Position numbers and translations under genes: made by a program. A DNA stretch of 42,215 nt, taken from positions 1-42,215 of the forward strand of contig CAZRSF010000056.1 of assembly GCA_964602655.1 (NCBI GenBank), read 5' to 3'. Origin of the DNA: Moduliflexus sp964602655. Lineage in GTDB: Bacteria > Moduliflexota > Moduliflexia > Moduliflexales > Moduliflexaceae. The notes beneath the pieces were generated by a model. The model worked only from the letters and a program-made list of their open reading frames with translations, searched no databases and was not told the origin of the DNA. The number at the start of each line of letters is the position of its first letter. Within the stretch, counting starts at the first letter, position 1. Below, one piece after another: positions 26,641-35,143 of the stretch.

Positions 26641-26831
26641 AACCTTCATACGCGAGAGACGTGCGAAACAACACAGCGGCTTGATGGGGCGCATGTCGTA
26701 TCGTTGTATTGGAGATCGCGATAACGTGTTTACCTGTTCAGATCAGCCTGGAGGGATATCGGTCGGAGTGAGCGTCATCGGAAGTTCGCCGCCAATATGC
26801 TTGCCAGCTACCAGCATCGGAGGATGTTCGT
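26641..26831 (+). other. Leader region upstream of the solute-binding protein gene
   Basis: Together with 26470-26640 this makes a 362-bp gap without a convincing gene. An open frame from 26612 has no ribosome site or recognisable product and runs into the transporter gene in another frame. I see no known riboswitch, strong hairpin or attenuator here. A GGAGGA ribosome site at the end serves the gene at 26832. Confidence 0.5.
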
Positions 26832-28088
26832 ATGCAAAAACATGTGAGTATGATGTTGTCCATGTTAATCCTGGGATTAAGTATGTTTGGGGGAATTGCC
26901 AACGCCGAAGATATTACGATTCGCTATATGAGTTTGCCGGATCACTTCGGAAATGAGCCGGAGATTATTGCGCTGTTCGAGCAGCAAAATCCGGGAATCA
27001 AGCTTGAGATGGTCAATGTGCCTGAAGGCGGAGCCAACGTGGTGCATGATAAGCAAGTGACGATGCTGGCCGCTGGCGACGGAAGTATCGACATCTTTTG
27101 TACGGACGTGATCTGGCCGCCGGAGTATGTCGCTGCTGATTGGCTGCTGCCGTTAAACGACTGGTTTCCGAAAGAAGAACAGGACAAATACATTCCGGCC
27201 ATGATTGACGCGCAAACGATTGATGGCAAAATCTATGGCGTGCCGTACTTAGCGGACTGGGGCGTGTTATTCTACCGGAAAGACCTGTTGGATCAGGCCG
27301 GATTACAGCCGCCGAAAACCTGGAAGGAAATGATCGAGATCAGCCAAAAGCTCCAAAATCAGCCGGATATGATTGGTTATATCAGCAACTGGGTGACAAA
27401 TCAGCAATTGATCTGCGAATATTTCGAATTCCTGTATAGCAATGGCGGACAATTCCTGGATGAAACCGGCAAGAAAGTCCTCTTCACTTCGCAAGAAGGC
27501 ATGGAAGCCGCTCAGTTTATGGTTGACATGGCCAATAAATACAAAGTGGTGCAGCCTGGCATTACCACAATGGATATTGACGAAGGCCGCGCCATTTTCA
27601 CAGGCGGCAAAGCGATCTTCCATCGGAACTGGCTGTATGTGTGGGCAATGGCGCAACATCATGAATCGTCCAAAGTGAAAGAGAAGATTGGCGTGGCGCT
27701 CCTGCCTACGTTCAAAGAAGGGATGAATACTTCGACCCTGGGCGGCTGGAGCTGGTCGGTCAACAAGTTCACCAAATATCCGGAAGCTGCGGCCAAAGCG
27801 GCCATGTTCTTAGGTGGGCCTGAAGCGCAGAAGATCAGAGCGACCAAAGGGGATCGTGTCCCGCCGCTGTTGACCGTAATGAACGATCCGGAGGTCGTGG
27901 CAAAGAATCCGGTGTATCCTGAGATGCTGAAATTTGCGCAATTCATCAAATCCCGTCCGAAAAGCCCATTTTATACCCAGGTTTCGGATATCTTCCAGAC
28001 AGAACTGCAAGCCGCTATCGTGCAGAAGAAAAGTGTCGAAGATGCCATGAAGACGGCTGCGGAGGAAATCCAGGCGATTATCGAATAG
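26832..28088 (+). CDS. Sugar ABC transporter extracellular solute-binding protein (family 1)
   Basis: A 418-residue exported protein. Residues 1-25 are a signal peptide (MMLSMLILGLSMFGGIANA), with cleavage before EDITIRYM. The body has the family-1 layout of MalE/UgpB-type binding proteins: EIIALFEQQNPGIKLEMV near 35-52, GKIYGVPYLADWGVLFYRKDLL near 132-153, and GGWSWSVNKFTKYPEAA near 304-320. It would capture a sugar or oligosaccharide in the periplasm for the two permeases that follow. ATG 26832 has GGAGGA nine bases upstream. Of its neighbours, the GH127 enzyme suggests that the ligand contains arabinofuranose, but binding proteins of this family are promiscuous and the ligand cannot be read directly. 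Confidence 0.95.
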   Translation: MQKHVSMMLSMLILGLSMFGGIANAEDITIRYMSLPDHFGNEPEIIALFEQQNPGIKLEMVNVPEGGANVVHDKQVTMLAAGDGSIDIFCTDVIWPPEYVAADWLLPLNDWFPKEEQDKYIPAMIDAQTIDGKIYGVPYLADWGVLFYRKDLLDQAGLQPPKTWKEMIEISQKLQNQPDMIGYISNWVTNQQLICEYFEFLYSNGGQFLDETGKKVLFTSQEGMEAAQFMVDMANKYKVVQPGITTMDIDEGRAIFTGGKAIFHRNWLYVWAMAQHHESSKVKEKIGVALLPTFKEGMNTSTLGGWSWSVNKFTKYPEAAAKAAMFLGGPEAQKIRATKGDRVPPLLTVMNDPEVVAKNPVYPEMLKFAQFIKSRPKSPFYTQVSDIFQTELQAAIVQKKSVEDAMKTAAEEIQAIIE

Positions 28089-28136
28089 TCGGATTTTTAC
28101 CGTTGCCGCAAGCAAATAATCTGGGATTGTGGTGGT

Positions 28137-28171
28137 AAGCCCTCACAGGTTTGTAAAACCTGTGAGGGCTT
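28137..28171. repeat. 16-bp perfect palindrome between binding-protein and permease genes
   Basis: AAGCCCTCACAGGTTT, loop GTA, then the exact reverse complement. There is no T-run. It may protect the upstream mRNA end and lower downstream expression, a common device between binding-protein and permease genes, or be an interspersed repeat related to those at 19521, 35082 and 40381. Confidence 0.8.
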
Positions 28172-28196
28172 CTATCGAGGCGAGGAGAAAAAAATC

Positions 28197-29126
28197 ATGG
28201 CTATGACGTTGCAAAAAATACGTCAGCAAGGACTGACGAAACGCCAGTTGGGGTATCTCTTAATCATACCGGCGCTCATGTTGATTGCATTTATCTCGAT
28301 TTATCCGTTCCTGATGACGATCTGGTACAGCGTGCATAACGTCAGGCTGAATGTCCCGAATGCTGGCCGACCGTTCGTTGGGTTCGAAAATTATGTGAAA
28401 GTATTTGGCACAGGCCGTTTTCGAAGTTCCTTAGGGCTGACCTTTTTATTTTCGGCGAGCTGGGTCGTGCTGCAATCGCTGCTCGGCATGGGGGTCGCCC
28501 TCATCCTGAACGCGCAGTTCAAAGGCCGCGCGCTGCTCAGAGCCTCGGTGTTAGTGCCATGGTCTATGGCGTTTGTCGTGGCCGGAATGCTCTGGAAATG
28601 GATGTATAACCCGGTGCTGGGATTTATTAATACCTTGTTATTGACGTTAGGCATTATCAAGATGCCAATTGACTGGCTCGGCACAACCTTTTTAGCCGCC
28701 TTTTTAAGTGTGCTCTGGGTGGAAGTCTGGCGGAATACGCCCTTTATGGCGCTGATTCTGTTAGCCGGTCTGCAAGGCATTCCATCGGAGTTATATGAAG
28801 CCGCGCGGATTGATGGCGCAGGCAAACGCGCCTGTTTTTTCCGCATCACCATTCCGCAATTGCAACATGCCATTCTGGTGGCGTTATTGTTTCGTTCCAT
28901 TGATGCGTTTCGCAGTTTTGACCTCTTATTCGTGCTGACACGGGGCGGCCCGGGCGGTAGCACGGAAATTTTATCGCTCCTGGCCTATAAAAATTTATTT
29001 CAATATCTCGATTTCGGAAAAGGCTCGGCAATTACCGTCGTGATGGCCGTGATCACCACTGCATTAAGCGTGTTGTATATTAAAATCCTTTCCGGGCCAT
29101 CGGAAAAACAGGAGGTGCGCCCATGA
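28197..29126 (+). CDS. Sugar ABC transporter permease, MalF/UgpA type
   Basis: A 309-residue inner-membrane protein with about six hydrophobic segments; the first is GYLLIIPALMLIAFISIYPFLMTIWY near 18-43. The coupling loop that contacts the ATPase (EAA motif) reads YEAARIDGAGKRACFFRITIPQ. CGAGGAGA lies before ATG 28197. It pairs with the next permease to form the channel for the substrate bound by the protein at 26832. No ATP-binding subunit is encoded in the window, so an ATPase from elsewhere must energise it, as with shared MsmX/UgpC-type subunits. Confidence 0.95.
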   Translation: MAMTLQKIRQQGLTKRQLGYLLIIPALMLIAFISIYPFLMTIWYSVHNVRLNVPNAGRPFVGFENYVKVFGTGRFRSSLGLTFLFSASWVVLQSLLGMGVALILNAQFKGRALLRASVLVPWSMAFVVAGMLWKWMYNPVLGFINTLLLTLGIIKMPIDWLGTTFLAAFLSVLWVEVWRNTPFMALILLAGLQGIPSELYEAARIDGAGKRACFFRITIPQLQHAILVALLFRSIDAFRSFDLLFVLTRGGPGGSTEILSLLAYKNLFQYLDFGKGSAITVVMAVITTALSVLYIKILSGPSEKQEVRP

Positions 29127-29983
29127 CGAACTCCTCACGGCAGCTTGCCAGATTCAAGAAACGTATTACCGGATCCAATGTCCTGATTGTGTTGTTTACG
29201 ATCTGTTTTTTAACATTTTTTTTGTTTCCGCTGTATTGGCAGGTAGCCACCTCGTTAAAAACGCGTGAAAATACATTTATGGTGCCGCCCCAGTTGATTC
29301 CGAATCCGATCAGTTGGGGGTATTATGCATGGGTGTGGCATAATCCCTTTCTCCTGAGCGTGCGCAACAGCGTGATCGTATCGAGCAGCACGACGTGTAT
29401 CTGCATCCTGACCTCGGCGTTAGCGTCTTATGCGCTGGCTCGGTTGCGTATTCCGGGCAGCCAGTTCATTCTCATGACCGTCCTGGTTATTTCGATGTTG
29501 CCAGCAATGGCGCTGCTTGGCCCTTTGTATTTGATGTTCAAACAACTGAAGTTGATCAATACGTTTATCGGCCTGATTGTCGCATACACCGCTTTTTTCC
29601 TGCCATTTACGATGTGGTTTTTGACAAGTTTTTTCAAAACGATTCCGGTCGAGTTGGAAGAATCCGCCGAAATTGATGGGTGTACGCCATTTCAGACACT
29701 CTGTCGCATCGTTTTCCCGTTGTCTGCGCCGGCAATCTTTACAGCGATGATTCTGGTGTTTATTTTTTCGTGGAATGAATTTTTAGTGTCATTCACGTTG
29801 ATGAGCACCGATCTCGTCCGCACGTATCCGGTAGGATTAGTCATGATGCAAGGCCAATGGGAAGTTCCCTGGGGAGAAATGATGGCCGCGACCACGCTTG
29901 TGGCGGTGCCTGTCATTCTTTTAGTGCTGATCGCCCAAAAATATATTATTCAGGGATTGACGGCTGGCGCGTTGAAAGGCTGA
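29123..29983 (+). CDS. Sugar ABC transporter permease, MalG/UgpE type
   Basis: A 286-residue inner-membrane protein that starts inside the last codons of the previous permease (4-bp overlap, GGAGG ribosome site inside that gene), so translation is coupled. Hydrophobic segments include VLIVLFTICFLTFFLFPLYW near 20-39, and the typical SLKTRENTFMVPP loop follows. Its EAA loop reads EESAEIDGCTPFQTLCRIVFPL. It is the second half of the transport channel. Length and order are normal for carbohydrate uptake CUT1 systems. Confidence 0.96.
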   Translation: MTNSSRQLARFKKRITGSNVLIVLFTICFLTFFLFPLYWQVATSLKTRENTFMVPPQLIPNPISWGYYAWVWHNPFLLSVRNSVIVSSSTTCICILTSALASYALARLRIPGSQFILMTVLVISMLPAMALLGPLYLMFKQLKLINTFIGLIVAYTAFFLPFTMWFLTSFFKTIPVELEESAEIDGCTPFQTLCRIVFPLSAPAIFTAMILVFIFSWNEFLVSFTLMSTDLVRTYPVGLVMMQGQWEVPWGEMMAATTLVAVPVILLVLIAQKYIIQGLTAGALKG

Positions 29984-30020
29984 GCGAGCGAAAGCCAGCA
30001 GTTTCAGCGAAGTTAAAAAT

Positions 30021-31160
30021 ATGACTACATCCGAACGGTTGCGAATTGCGGTTGTCGGCTTAGGGTTTGGGGCTGAATTTGTGCCGATTTATCTCGATCA
30101 TCCTGATGTTGAAACCGTGATGATCTGCGATGCGAATCCTGCTCGCTTGCGTGATGTCGGGGATAAATTCGGCATCACTCGTCGCGCAAACGATGTGCAG
30201 GAAGTGATTGATGCGCCTGATATTGATGCAGTTCATCTGATTTCGGGCATCCCGGATCATGCGAGGCAGGCGGTTGCGGTGCTGAGCGCCGGAAAACACT
30301 GCGCCTGCACCGTGCCGATGGCAACCACGATTGAAGAACTTCAGGCGATTATCGCCGCGCAACGCGCTTCCGGGAAAAACTACATGATGATGGAAACGGC
30401 GGTCTATACCCGTCAATTCCTCTATGCCCGGAAATTGCGTGAAGATGGCGCGTTTGGCCTCATCCAATTTCTGCGGGGGGCGCATTATCAGGACATGGAA
30501 TGCTGGCCGCCGTATTGGGCTGGATTGCCGCCGATGTGGTACGCCACCCATGCGGTCAGCCCGTTATTAGCGCTTGCCGGGACGCGAGCGATGCAGGTGC
30601 ATTGCTTCGGTTCCGGGCAGATGCGCGCTGAACTCCGCCAGCAATACGGAAATCCGTATCCGATTGAAACCGCAATTTTCCAATTAGCAACGCCGGGCTT
30701 GTGCGCCGAAGTCACGCGAACGCTCTTTCACTGCGCGCGGCCTTACATGGAAAGCTTTACGATTTATGGCGAAAACGCCTGCTATGAATGGCAGATGGAA
30801 GACACTGCTCCGGTGCTGTTTCAGATGAGCCCGGTACAGCCAGACCATCTGCGCAACGAGACGACGACCTATCCAGCCCCGCCGGATCGCGCCGATTTGC
30901 TGCCGCCGGAAATCGCGAAATATACGCAGCGATTTGTGTATAACAACACGGAGTCGCACCTTTCATTCGAGCAAGGCGGCGGGCATCACGGCTCGCACCC
31001 GCATCTTGTGCATGAATTTGTCCGAAGTATTATTGAACAGCGTTCACCCAGGATTGACGCCGTAACTGCCGCGAATTGGACTGCCGCCGGCATTTGCGCC
31101 CACGCCTCCGCGATGAGTGGAGGAAAGGCTGTTCTAATCCCAGAGTTTATAGGGTCATGA
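30021..31160 (+). CDS. Gfo/Idh/MocA-family NAD(P)-dependent oxidoreductase
   Basis: A 379-residue enzyme. The N-terminal Rossmann fold is intact, with RIAVVGLGFGAEF at 8-20 and a following acidic CDAN that would select NAD. The family motif after the cofactor site, usually EKP, is replaced by TVPMA (HCACTVPMATT), so the usual lysine is absent. The substrate-binding half includes GGGHHGSHPHLVHEFV near the end, a motif with several histidines. Enzymes of this family oxidise or reduce sugars, inositols and sugar acids. It sits 37 bp after the permeases and 6 bp before the SpoIIE chimera, clearly in the same operon. The change at EKP may mean altered chemistry. Substrate unknown. Confidence 0.9.
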   Translation: MTTSERLRIAVVGLGFGAEFVPIYLDHPDVETVMICDANPARLRDVGDKFGITRRANDVQEVIDAPDIDAVHLISGIPDHARQAVAVLSAGKHCACTVPMATTIEELQAIIAAQRASGKNYMMMETAVYTRQFLYARKLREDGAFGLIQFLRGAHYQDMECWPPYWAGLPPMWYATHAVSPLLALAGTRAMQVHCFGSGQMRAELRQQYGNPYPIETAIFQLATPGLCAEVTRTLFHCARPYMESFTIYGENACYEWQMEDTAPVLFQMSPVQPDHLRNETTTYPAPPDRADLLPPEIAKYTQRFVYNNTESHLSFEQGGGHHGSHPHLVHEFVRSIIEQRSPRIDAVTAANWTAAGICAHASAMSGGKAVLIPEFIGS

Positions 31161-31166
31161 GGAAGC

Positions 31167-34097
31167 ATGATCATGCAAGCTGCGCAAATCATTACTGATG
31201 CTAATGGCAAAAAAAATCGCCCAACGATTGGATTCATTATTTCAGAGGTGACGACACAGGTGAATTCTCAAATCTGGCGAGGCGCTGTGGATGCCGCTCA
31301 AGCACTCGATGTCAATCTTCTTGGGTTTGCAGGCTATGAATTGGAGCGGCCAGATGGATTCAAAGCACAAGGTAATATTCTTTATGATCTGATTTGCGCG
31401 GAAAATGTCGCGGGATTGGTGCTGTGGATGAATTCGTTAAGCAATTTTGCTGGTTCTGACGCCGCCAGAAAATTATATACACGATTCCCTGCTGTGCCGA
31501 TGGTGGAATTAGAATACTCGACCACGCCCGCTGAGAATTATAGCTATCGTGGAATAGGAACGCTTATTCATCATCTTATTGATAGGCATGCGCGTCGCCA
31601 GATTGCTTTTATTCGCGGCCCGCAGGGGCATCAAGAAGCTGAGCATCGTTATCGAGCCTATTGCGATGCGCTGCAAACAGCCCAACTTCCGTTTGAGCCA
31701 GGCCGTGTCGTGTTGGCAGATAATTGGTTCGAGCCTTCGGGAAAAAAAGCGATCAGTATTCTGCTCGATCAGCGTCAAACCACATTTGATACTGTTGTGG
31801 CTGCGAATGATCTTTTGGCAATCGGGGCGCTTCAGGAATTACAACTCCGAGGTATCCGCGTGCCGAAAGATGTTGTCGTTACAGGGTTTGATGATATTCT
31901 TGATGCGCAATATTCTTCGCCGCCATTGACGACGATCAGATATCCGTTGTATGAAATGGGCTGGCAAGCCGTTGAAGCGGTAGCCGCCCAGATTACAGGT
32001 CAGGTATTCATACGCACTCCGTTTCCGATACAACTCCGAATTCGACAATCCTGCGGGTGTTTATCACCAACGGTGGTTCGAGCAGCGGCTGAGAATATCC
32101 CCATAACGGATGAATGTGATAGGGTATTGGTCACTCAACGTCCGGCGCTGCTCCATGTCTTTCAAGCAATCAGTCAGGAAACGGGCATTCCGTTGACTTT
32201 CATCGAATCATTATTCGATGCGTTTGCTTCGGAAATTCGCGGAAATGCTCCAGGAATGTTCATTGATGTTTTGAGTGATCTGCTGGGCCAAACGATCAAG
32301 GCAGATGGGGATGTTGCAAGATGGCAGGATGTCATCTCGTCGTTCTATCACCAGTTTCTCCCATATTTGTCAGAACGACACATGATGGTGCAGGCGGAAA
32401 ATATCTGGCAGCAGTCGCGGATATTGATCGGAGAGATGGTGACGCAAGTGAGGATGTCTCAGGCGTCACAGAAGGAACAGCAAACCGCCAAACTCTTCGA
32501 AATTACTGGCCGCTTAGTCACGACATTTCATGTTGAGGGGGTGATGGATATTCTGGCGGAAGAACTGCCAGCCATTGGCATTCCAGCGTGTTATCTTGCG
32601 TTATACCAGAATGCATCTGCGCCGACAGACATGGCTCGCTTAATGTTGGCCTACACCGAACAGGGGCGGGCGCTTGTGGGAGCGGATGGATTGCGTTTTT
32701 CCTCAAAACGCCTTGTTCCGGAGGAATTGCTGCCACAAGATCGGCAATACGCCTTGCTGCTGCATGATCTCTATTTTCACAATCAGCAGATCGGGTTCAT
32801 TCTCTTTGAGATGAGTCCGCAGGGGCAAAATGCCTATGAAGCCTTATGCGGAGCGATTAGCAGCGCTTTACAAGGGGCGTTACTCGTCCAACATGTTCAG
32901 GAACGATCAGCGGAAATTGCCCGGCAAAAATATGTGCTGGATACGTTTATGGCGAATATCCCTGACAATATTTATTTCAAAGACCGCGAGAGTCGCTTTA
33001 CGAAAGTCAATCCTGCATTAGCGCAACGTTTTGGCGTCAGCGAGCCGGAAGCGGTGATTGGAAAAAGCGATTTCGACTTTTTTCCAGAGGCGCAAGCCCG
33101 ACCGAAATATGAACATGAGCAACAAATCCTCCATTCCGGGCAGGCCGTGCTGAACCAGGAAGAAGCCGATATTGGCGGCAGTTGGTCGCTCACCACCAAA
33201 ATGCCGTTACGCGATGAGCATGGCGAGATCATAGGCACATTCGGCATCTCTCGCGACATCACGCCGTTGAAAATCGCGCAGCAGCAAGTCGAAGAAGCCT
33301 ATACCGAAATTCAGATGCTGAATGAGCAACTGAAACAGGAAAATCTGCGCATGAGCGCGGAGCTTGATATTGCTCGACGTTTGCAGCAAATGGTGCTTCC
33401 GATGCCGGGAGAACTTTGCGGCATCCTTGGCTTAGACATCGTCGGCTACATGCAGCCCGCTGACGAAGTTGGCGGCGATTATTATGACGTCTTATCCTAC
33501 CAGCAGGGAAATGTCTGTATCAGCATCGGCGATGTGACGGGGCATGGCCTGGAAAGCGGCGTCTTGATGCTGATGACGCAAACGGCGATTCGCACATTGG
33601 TGGATCGGGGCGAATCCGATCCGGTGGTCTTTTTGAATACGATCAATCACGTTCTGTTTCAGAATATTCAGCGCATGGGGGTGGATCGCAGCCTGACTCT
33701 TGCCATGGTGAATTATCAATCCGGACGATTACGTTTGATCGGTCAGCATGAGGAAGTGCTTATCGTGCGTTGTGATGGAAGCATCGAGCGCATGGATACC
33801 ATCGAACTCGGTTTTCCGCTTGGTCTGGTGGACGATATCAGCCAATGGATTGATGAAGCCACGGTGACGCTGTCGCGAGGCGATGGCTTAGTGCTCTACA
33901 CGGATGGCATCACCGAGGCGCAAAACGCAGCAAATTCTCTGTATGGTTTGGATCGTCTCTGCGCCATTATTAGTGCGACATGGCGCGAGGCAAGCGCTGA
34001 AATGGTGAAAGAGGCGATTTTGAAAGACATCCGCATTTTTATCGGCGGCGCGCAAGTGTATGATGACATCACGCTGGTCGTGCTCAAACAAAAATAA
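31167..34097 (+). CDS. Chimeric sensor phosphatase: LacI-type sugar-sensor domain, PAS domain, SpoIIE/RsbU-type PP2C domain
   Basis: A 976-residue cytosolic protein, paralogous to the regulator at 23062 over its first ~700 residues. The sensor fold (RPTIGFIISEVTTQVNSQ..., AANDLLAIGA, VVVTGFDDILDAQ) ends at RQSCGC (~293-298). A helical/GAF-like middle is followed by PAS (~589-705, NIPDNIYFKDRESRFTKVN, IIGTFGISRDIT). The output is different: residues ~740-976 form a SpoIIE phosphatase with EVGGDYYDV, GDVTGHGLESG, LYTDGITEA, and the closing DDITLVVL. Such phosphatases usually dephosphorylate an anti-anti-sigma factor; none is encoded nearby. No membrane segment is seen. It starts 6 bp after the oxidoreductase. 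Domain calls are sure; the partner is unknown. Confidence 0.94.
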   Translation: MIMQAAQIITDANGKKNRPTIGFIISEVTTQVNSQIWRGAVDAAQALDVNLLGFAGYELERPDGFKAQGNILYDLICAENVAGLVLWMNSLSNFAGSDAARKLYTRFPAVPMVELEYSTTPAENYSYRGIGTLIHHLIDRHARRQIAFIRGPQGHQEAEHRYRAYCDALQTAQLPFEPGRVVLADNWFEPSGKKAISILLDQRQTTFDTVVAANDLLAIGALQELQLRGIRVPKDVVVTGFDDILDAQYSSPPLTTIRYPLYEMGWQAVEAVAAQITGQVFIRTPFPIQLRIRQSCGCLSPTVVRAAAENIPITDECDRVLVTQRPALLHVFQAISQETGIPLTFIESLFDAFASEIRGNAPGMFIDVLSDLLGQTIKADGDVARWQDVISSFYHQFLPYLSERHMMVQAENIWQQSRILIGEMVTQVRMSQASQKEQQTAKLFEITGRLVTTFHVEGVMDILAEELPAIGIPACYLALYQNASAPTDMARLMLAYTEQGRALVGADGLRFSSKRLVPEELLPQDRQYALLLHDLYFHNQQIGFILFEMSPQGQNAYEALCGAISSALQGALLVQHVQERSAEIARQKYVLDTFMANIPDNIYFKDRESRFTKVNPALAQRFGVSEPEAVIGKSDFDFFPEAQARPKYEHEQQILHSGQAVLNQEEADIGGSWSLTTKMPLRDEHGEIIGTFGISRDITPLKIAQQQVEEAYTEIQMLNEQLKQENLRMSAELDIARRLQQMVLPMPGELCGILGLDIVGYMQPADEVGGDYYDVLSYQQGNVCISIGDVTGHGLESGVLMLMTQTAIRTLVDRGESDPVVFLNTINHVLFQNIQRMGVDRSLTLAMVNYQSGRLRLIGQHEEVLIVRCDGSIERMDTIELGFPLGLVDDISQWIDEATVTLSRGDGLVLYTDGITEAQNAANSLYGLDRLCAIISATWREASAEMVKEAILKDIRIFIGGAQVYDDITLVVLKQK

Positions 34098-34164
34098 CAG
34101 CGCATCATCAAGGCCAGATTACAATTCAGATGTTGAGACAATCCTCAAAGGGAAGAGAGGATAG

Positions 34165-35072
34165 AATGCTCTGGAAGACGCCAGCATTAGCGCTGATCTG
34201 GGCGAGATGCTGGCCAAACCGGCGCGAACATGGCGTTTTTTGACTGCACAATCCCGGAGGCTTACGCCTCTGTCACGATAGACGCATTATACAGCGAGGC
34301 TGATGTGCTTGGAGAAAAACCGATGGCGGAGAAGATGACACAAGCGAAAACGATGCTTGCCGCCGATCAACAGAGTGAAAAAACCTATGCGGTCACGCAA
34401 CATCGCCGCTATGTCGATCCGATTGTGCGCTTTCGTGAATTCTTGCGCTCGCAGACGATTGGCGCGCTGACCACGATTAATGCCGATTTTTATGTTGGCG
34501 CGCATTTCTGCGGTTTTCGCGACACGATGGAACATGTGCTGCTGTTGGATATGGCGATTCATTCCTTTGATCAAGCCCGCTATCTCTCCGGCGCAGACCC
34601 GATTTCAGTTTATTGCCACGAATGGAATCCGTCTGGTTCCTGGTATCGTCATGGCGCATCGGCGATGGCAATTTTCGAAATGAGCAATGGCGTGGTATTC
34701 AATTATCGCGGGAGTTGGTGTGCTGAGGGGCTGAATACGTCGTGGGAATGCGCCTGGCGAGCGGTGGGAGAAAAAGGAACGGCCTTGTGGGATGGGCATG
34801 ACAGCATGAATGCCGAATGCGTGGTCGGGAAAGGAGGATTTCTCCGAGAGCAGCAAGCTGTGCCGATTTCTGAAATTCCCAATCGCGAGCATCCGGAACA
34901 GGCCGGAGTGACGCATGATGTCCTTAAAAACGTGAAATCCGACAGAATCCCTCAAACAATATGCGCCGATAACATCAAAAGTCTTGTAATGGTACATGCG
35001 GCGATTGAAAGCGCTGCAACCGGCAAAAAAGTGATGATTAATAGCGTATTGAACAGTGAATTTTCAGTATGA
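34165..35072 (+). pseudogene. Decayed Gfo/Idh/MocA-family oxidoreductase
   Basis: From ATG 34230 an open frame gives 280 residues. They begin in the middle of the family fold (MAFFDCTIPEAYASVTIDAL, then VLGEKPMA, the EKP motif) and continue through a complete substrate domain to SEFSV. The Rossmann nucleotide-binding start (GxGxxG) is missing. The frame before it, 34165-34221, encodes NALEDASISADLGEMLAKP, which is the expected preceding family segment but in another frame. The join needs one extra base near the CCGGCGCG tract at 34219-34226. Upstream of 34165 nothing matches and a TAG is met. So the gene has lost its 5' end and has a frameshift. A short product from 34230 would lack the cofactor site. 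Confidence 0.75.
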
Positions 35073-35081
35073 TACAACGAG

Positions 35082-35110
35082 ACCTGACAGGCGTTAAAAA
35101 CCCGTCAGGT
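35082..35110. repeat. Extragenic palindrome before the GH127 gene
   Basis: ACCTGACAGG, loop CGTTAAAAA, CCCGTCAGGT: 10-bp arms with one mismatch. The arms and the CGTT...AA centre match the palindrome at 40381-40412. It lies between the pseudogene stop and the chosen GH127 start, inside a fortuitous open frame from 35069. Confidence 0.75.
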
Positions 35111-35143
35111 TTGATGAGAGACGAAATCTTCTGGAGGAAAAAG

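Noticed and set aside
26612..26956. Open frame of 114 codons upstream of the solute-binding protein gene
   Set aside because: No ribosome site, begins on the -35 element, and overlaps the transporter gene in a different frame.
35069..35143. N-terminal extension of the GH127 gene
   Set aside because: Encodes an extragenic palindrome. ATG 35144 has the ribosome site, and the family start follows it directly.
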